From NCBI RefSeq assembly GCF_007827275.1, contig NZ_VISE01000001.1, forward strand, positions 186,001 through 250,000: a DNA stretch of 64,000 nt. The letters run 5' to 3'. A program made the position numbers and the translations under genes. The notes beneath the pieces are model-generated. The model did not search any database. It was given only the letters and a program-made list of their open reading frames with translations, and was not told the origin of the DNA. This DNA comes from Gillisia sp. Hel_I_86 (GTDB taxonomy: Bacteria; Bacteroidota; Bacteroidia; Flavobacteriales; Flavobacteriaceae). Shown here piece after piece: positions 59,736 to 64,000 of this stretch; within the stretch, counting starts at the first letter, position 1, and every line of letters starts with the position of its first letter.

Positions 59736-59749
59736 CGAAAACGTTTTCG
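59736..59749. promoter_or_regulatory. Perfect LacI-type operator palindrome between lacI and susC
   Basis: cgaaaacgttttcg is a perfect 14-bp palindrome with the central CG typical of LacI-family operators. It lies 92 bp upstream of the lacI start and 111 bp upstream of the susC start, so it could serve both. A 13/14 match occurs before pfkA. Confidence 0.7.
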
Positions 59750-59795
59750 CTAGCTAAATCGGGGGCTTCGCCAAAAAATTAACAATTAGTTTACA

Positions 59796-59803
59796 TACAT
59801 TTA
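59796..59803 (+). promoter_or_regulatory. Candidate -7 element of susC
   Basis: tacattta resembles the Bacteroidota -7 consensus TAnnTTTG except for the final base, 57 bp before the susC ATG and 47 bp downstream of the operator palindrome. The -33 partner is not clear. Confidence 0.3.
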
Positions 59804-59859
59804 GCATCAGGAAGTGAGAATATAAAGTTGAATTTTAGTTGAATTAATCAAAAACATTT

Positions 59860-62781
59860 ATGGAAAAATTATTTAAAAGTTCATTGATCTTGCTCTTCAT
59901 GCTGCCAATGAGCTTTTTTGCCCAACAAACTGTTAGCGGTACAGTCACAGAAAGCGCAACCGGTCTCCCAGTCCCTGGAGCAAATATAATTGTAAAAGGA
60001 ACAACCAATGGTACTACCACAGATTTTGACGGTAAGTACACTATAACCAATTTGGCAGAGGGAAATGTGCTGGTATTTTCATTTTTAGGATTTACTACTC
60101 AAGAAGTTCCTTATAATGGACAAGCATCTATAGATATTACATTAGACGAAAGCCAGAATGCTTTAGAGGAAGTATTATTGATTGGTTATGGATCTACAAC
60201 CCAACAAGATGCAACAGGAGCTGTAGAAAAAATAGATCCTGAAAAATTCAATAAAGGAGCTGTGATCTCTCCAGAGCAACTTATTGCTGGGAAATCTGCA
60301 GGAGTACGTATTACTCCAAGCAGCGAGCCAGGTGGTGGTGGAGAAATAAGAATTCGTGGTGGATCTTCCCTATCTGGGAATAATTCTCCGCTTATTGTTG
60401 TAGATGGAATTCCTTTAGATCAAAGAGGGGTTCAAGGTGTTAGAAACCAGCTGAATGTGATTAACCCTAATGAAATTGAAGATTTTGTAATTCTTAAAGA
60501 TGCTGCTGCAACTTCCATTTATGGTTCACGCGCATCCAATGGAGTAATTCTTATTACTACTAAAAAAGGAGTTACAAAAACAGATTTTGCTGTAGAATAT
60601 GATCTTAAAATTACTGGTGGAGAAATTACAGATAAAGTAAGTATCCTAAATGCTGCACAGTTCAGAAATATCATTGAAAGTACAGAAGGTACAGATCCTA
60701 GTTTGTTAGGAACATCAGATACAGACTGGCAAGACCAAATTTACAGAAGAGCTTATGGAGCTATCCATAATATTACAGTTGGTCAGGGATATGATAATTT
60801 TACATACAGATTAAATTTCAACCATACAGATCAGCAAGGGGTTTTAAAAACAGATTTCTATGAGCGTAATGCGTTGAATTTAACTTTGACTCAAAATCTC
60901 TTAGATAACAATCTTAAGTTAACTCTTAATTCTAAAGCTATCTTAGATGAAAATAGTTACGCAGATACAGGTGCTATTGGCGCTGCGATAGGTTTCGATC
61001 CTACACAGGCTGTGTACGACCCAACCAGTCCTTTTGATGGCTATTTTGAATTTAGAGGGGGAGACACAACTGATGATGAATTTAGACAAGCCACCAGAAA
61101 CCCATTGGCACTTTTACAGCAAAGAGACAACAACGCCAAGAACAAAAGAAACATTACTAACTTAAATTTAGACTATAGATTCTCCTTTTTACCAGAATTA
61201 AGATTCAATTTAAATGCAGGTTTCGATTATGCTGAATTGAATGGATATGAAACAAGGCCAATTACATCGGCTGCCAATAACCAATCTATTCGTTTTGATA
61301 ATTTCTATGAAGGAATCAACAGAAATACCTTATTGGATTTTTACTTCAATTATAAAAACGAAATAGATGCTATTGATACTAAACTTGATCTTACAGCAGG
61401 ACATTCTTACCAGGAGTTCTTTATTAATAGCAAAAGTAGAACTACTCAAACCAATGCTCTTATTACTAACCCTATAAGTATCAATAGAAATTCTTTAGAA
61501 TCGTATTTTGCGCGAGCAAGTTTTGATATCTCTAATAGATACTTAATTTCTGCAAGTTACCGTAGAGATGGTTCTTCAAGATTTTCTGAAGATAACAGAT
61601 GGAGTAGTTTTCCTTCAGTATCTGTAGGATGGAAGATCATGAACGAATCTTTCATGGAAAACAGCAACGTATTCAGTAATTTAAAATTAAGGGCTGGATA
61701 CGGGATAACAGGAAACCAAGAGATTGGCCCTAATTATGGATACCTTGGTATTTACACGCCTAGCCAAAATGGAGCAAAGGTGCAATTCGGAAATACTTTT
61801 ATAAGTACCTTAAGGCCTGAAGAATTTGACGAAAATTTAAAATGGGAAGAATTAAAAACTTCCAATATTGGATTGGATTTTGGATTTTTTGACAATAGAG
61901 TATCTGGGAGCGTAGATGCTTATTACAGGGAAACTAAAGATCTTTTGGCAACAGTACCAGTACCCGCAGGTGCCAATCTTTCAGATTTACTAACCACCAA
62001 TGTGGGAGAAACGGTAAGTCGTGGAATTGAAGTTGGTTTGGATGCTGCAATTGTTCGTAAAGAAGATTTTAACTGGAATGTTAATTATAACATTTCATTT
62101 CAGGATCTCGAAATAACTGCCTTATCTTTAGGAAACGATCCTAATTTCTTTATTCCACAAGGAGGAATAGGTGGCGGTGTTGGTAACAATATCCAAATCT
62201 GGAAAGAAGGTTATGATCCTACTACCTTTTTTGTATATCGTCAAGTTTACAATGAAGAAGGAAACCCTATTGAAGGGGCATATGTAGATGTGAATGGAGA
62301 CAACCAAATAACCGAAGCAGATCGTCAAGCTTACAAGAAGGCAACTCCAGATTATTTTATGGGGTTAACAAATACAATTAATTACAAGAATTTAGATTTC
62401 AGCTTCACTTTTAGAGGGAATTTTGGAAACTATGTGTACAACAGCACACAATCTGGAAATGGGTTTGTTGGTGCCGGAACAGTAACACCACAAGCCTATT
62501 ATTCTAATTTAAATGCAAATGTTTTAGAGTCTAATTTTGAAGCATCTCAAATATTTTCAGATTATTATATAAGAAATGCTGATTTTGTGAGGTTAGATAA
62601 TGTGTCTCTAGGATATCTTTTCCCAGGAGAGGAGGTAGATGTAAGAGCAAGTATTACAGGTTCTAATTTATTTGTAATTACAGATTACGAAGGTCTAGAC
62701 CCAGAAATTGGAAATGGAATAGATAATAACTTTTACCCTAGAACAAGAAATGTTGTGTTAGGATTAAATCTTTCTTTCTAG
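59860..62781 (+). CDS. susC: SusC/RagA-family TonB-dependent outer membrane transporter
   Basis: 973 residues. A signal peptide (cleavage near FFAQQ, residue 22) is followed by a carboxypeptidase-like regulatory domain (TVTESATGLPVPGANIIVKG...), a plug domain with DATGAVEKIDPEKFN and the RIRGGSSLSGNNSPLIVVDG motif, and a beta-barrel ending in phenylalanine (GLNLSF). It imports oligosaccharides across the outer membrane with the SusD lipoprotein encoded next. The whole locus points to alpha-glucan or maltodextrin as the cargo, but the barrel sequence itself does not prove it. Confidence 0.95.
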   Translation: MEKLFKSSLILLFMLPMSFFAQQTVSGTVTESATGLPVPGANIIVKGTTNGTTTDFDGKYTITNLAEGNVLVFSFLGFTTQEVPYNGQASIDITLDESQNALEEVLLIGYGSTTQQDATGAVEKIDPEKFNKGAVISPEQLIAGKSAGVRITPSSEPGGGGEIRIRGGSSLSGNNSPLIVVDGIPLDQRGVQGVRNQLNVINPNEIEDFVILKDAAATSIYGSRASNGVILITTKKGVTKTDFAVEYDLKITGGEITDKVSILNAAQFRNIIESTEGTDPSLLGTSDTDWQDQIYRRAYGAIHNITVGQGYDNFTYRLNFNHTDQQGVLKTDFYERNALNLTLTQNLLDNNLKLTLNSKAILDENSYADTGAIGAAIGFDPTQAVYDPTSPFDGYFEFRGGDTTDDEFRQATRNPLALLQQRDNNAKNKRNITNLNLDYRFSFLPELRFNLNAGFDYAELNGYETRPITSAANNQSIRFDNFYEGINRNTLLDFYFNYKNEIDAIDTKLDLTAGHSYQEFFINSKSRTTQTNALITNPISINRNSLESYFARASFDISNRYLISASYRRDGSSRFSEDNRWSSFPSVSVGWKIMNESFMENSNVFSNLKLRAGYGITGNQEIGPNYGYLGIYTPSQNGAKVQFGNTFISTLRPEEFDENLKWEELKTSNIGLDFGFFDNRVSGSVDAYYRETKDLLATVPVPAGANLSDLLTTNVGETVSRGIEVGLDAAIVRKEDFNWNVNYNISFQDLEITALSLGNDPNFFIPQGGIGGGVGNNIQIWKEGYDPTTFFVYRQVYNEEGNPIEGAYVDVNGDNQITEADRQAYKKATPDYFMGLTNTINYKNLDFSFTFRGNFGNYVYNSTQSGNGFVGAGTVTPQAYYSNLNANVLESNFEASQIFSDYYIRNADFVRLDNVSLGYLFPGEEVDVRASITGSNLFVITDYEGLDPEIGNGIDNNFYPRTRNVVLGLNLSF

Positions 62782-62807
62782 AAAATAAAAAACAAATAGC
62801 TATTATT

Positions 62808-64000
62808 ATGTATAGAAATTTTAAACCAGTCATGATCCTTTTTATGAGCACAATATTATTGTGGTCTTGCCAGGACGACTTAGAACTAAAACCTGAGGAT
62901 AACAGAGAAACCTCTGCCACGGTTTTTGATAATCCCGATTCTTACAGGGAATTTACCGCTAAATTATATGCGGGATTTTCTTTGAGTGGACAACAAGGAC
63001 CTGCAGGAAATGCAGATTTAGCAGGATTGGATGAAGGATTCTCAAACTATATGAGACTTTTCTTTAAACTTCAAGAACTTACTACAGATGAAGCTGTAAT
63101 TGGGTGGAATGATGGAACTATTAAAGATCTTCATTCTCAAACATGGACTTCAGGAAATGAGTTTATTAGAACCATGTACAGCAGGTTGTTATACCAAATA
63201 GCATTGACAAATGAATTTTTACGTCAAACTACAGATGCTAAATTAGATGCGCGTGGAGTAACGGGAGATTTAAAATCTGAAATTGCAGAATATAGAGCTG
63301 AAGCAAGATTTTTAAGAGCTTTAAGCTATTATCACGCAATGGATCTTTTCGGGAATCCACCGTTTGTAACAGAAGAAGATCCTATTGGAGCTTTCTTACC
63401 ACCACAAATTCAAAGAGCAGATCTTTTTAGCTATATAGAAGGAGAATTATTAGCTATTGAAAGCACTATTGTACCTGCAAGACAAAATGAATATGGTAGA
63501 GCAGATCAAGCTGCAGTTTGGATGTTGCTTTCTAAATTGTATTTGAATTCTGAAGTGTATACAGGACAAGGTCGATATACAGATGTTATCGCCTATACCA
63601 CAAAAGTTATCCAGGCTGGATATTCTATTCCAGATGTGCCTTATCAGTATTTATTTTTAGCAGATAACGATACAAATGGCGCACAAGAAGAGGTGATTTT
63701 CCCAATCACTTTTGATGGTTTAAACACCCAAGCCTATGGTGGAATGACTTTTATAATACATGCTTCGATTGGAGGTTCTATGGATCCTGCTAATTTTGGG
63801 GTAAGTAGCGGATGGGCTGGATTAAGAACAACTCCACAGTTTGTAAACCTTTTCCCTAATGGAGCAGAATCTGAAGATAAAAGAGCCATTTTTTATACAG
63901 AAGGTCAGAATAAAGAAATCAATAATATCTCTGTATTTACTGATGGATTTGCTGTTGCAAAATATAAGAATGTAGATATAAATGGAAACCAAGGAAGTGA
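62808..64000 (+). CDS. susD: SusD/RagB-family lipoprotein, 3' end outside the window
   Basis: The frame is open from ATG 62808 to the window edge, about 397 residues. A lipobox ends in C21 (ILLWSC) and an N-terminal helical region follows. The TPR-like segments SEIAEYRAEARFLRALSYYHAMDLFG and a later YGRADQAAVWMLLSKLYLNSEVY helix are typical of SusD. It is a surface glycan-binding partner of SusC. The 26-bp gap from susC indicates one transcript. Confidence 0.93.
   Translation, partial: MYRNFKPVMILFMSTILLWSCQDDLELKPEDNRETSATVFDNPDSYREFTAKLYAGFSLSGQQGPAGNADLAGLDEGFSNYMRLFFKLQELTTDEAVIGWNDGTIKDLHSQTWTSGNEFIRTMYSRLLYQIALTNEFLRQTTDAKLDARGVTGDLKSEIAEYRAEARFLRALSYYHAMDLFGNPPFVTEEDPIGAFLPPQIQRADLFSYIEGELLAIESTIVPARQNEYGRADQAAVWMLLSKLYLNSEVYTGQGRYTDVIAYTTKVIQAGYSIPDVPYQYLFLADNDTNGAQEEVIFPITFDGLNTQAYGGMTFIIHASIGGSMDPANFGVSSGWAGLRTTPQFVNLFPNGAESEDKRAIFYTEGQNKEINNISVFTDGFAVAKYKNVDINGNQGS

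Overview
The window looks like chromosome from a member of the Bacteroidota, most likely a marine-type Flavobacteriaceae. The reasons are its AT-rich intergenic DNA, a SusC/SusD pair, weak ribosome binding sites, an arginine operon with the variant transcarbamylase argF' and an embedded proC, and the class II form of IlvC. No rRNA, tRNA or CRISPR array was seen. Genus cannot be fixed from the sequence alone.

Layout. 1-7.1 kb: housekeeping genes (3' end of L-serine dehydratase, a CPBP membrane protease, an NTF2-like secreted protein, panB, an RluA pseudouridine synthase, a YpfJ-type metalloprotease, an EamA exporter and a large helical-repeat protein). 7.2-11.6 kb: leuA-leuC-leuD-leuB on the + strand, closed by a terminator. 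11.8-13.3 kb: an intact IS4-family insertion sequence with perfect 15-bp ends and an 8-bp target duplication, sitting inside an older intergenic palindromic repeat. 13.5-23.2 kb: a complete arginine operon on the - strand (GNAT, argG, argC, proC, argD, argF', argB, argE, argH). 23.5-30.2 kb: ilvD-ilvB-ilvN-ilvC-ilvA on the - strand. With the leu genes this gives the full branched-chain amino acid pathway. 30.6-33.6 kb: an aldehyde dehydrogenase and a GNAT-nitrilase fusion, convergent.

33.7-38.2 kb is the least familiar part. It holds a NarL-type response regulator and histidine kinase, preceded by two paralogous seven-helix membrane proteins, a 124-residue protein of unknown function, and a 744-bp non-coding stretch with repeated long hairpins and terminator-like stems. 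38.2-42.9 kb is a 5-oxoproline utilisation cluster (pxpA, pxpB, pxpC, an atypical NRAMP-family transporter and a DUF2891 lipoprotein).

43-64 kb holds a comM-like ATPase, a BadF/BadG-type sugar kinase and the glycolytic pair pfkA-gapA. These are followed by an alpha-glucan/maltose utilisation locus: lipoprotein GH13, GH31, cyclomaltodextrinase-like GH13, GH65 phosphorylase, beta-phosphoglucomutase and an SLC45-like MFS transporter. A LacI regulator and a divergent SusC-SusD pair complete it; SusD runs off the window. Polymer is probably cut and captured at the cell surface, processed to maltose in the periplasm, imported, phosphorolysed and fed to glycolysis. A perfect 14-bp LacI-type palindrome lies between lacI and susC. 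A 13/14 copy lies upstream of pfkA, suggesting one regulon.

The intergenic DNA carries many copies of short palindromic repeats. In the gap between the GH13 and GH31 genes these have been duplicated together with a remnant of the GH13 3' end.
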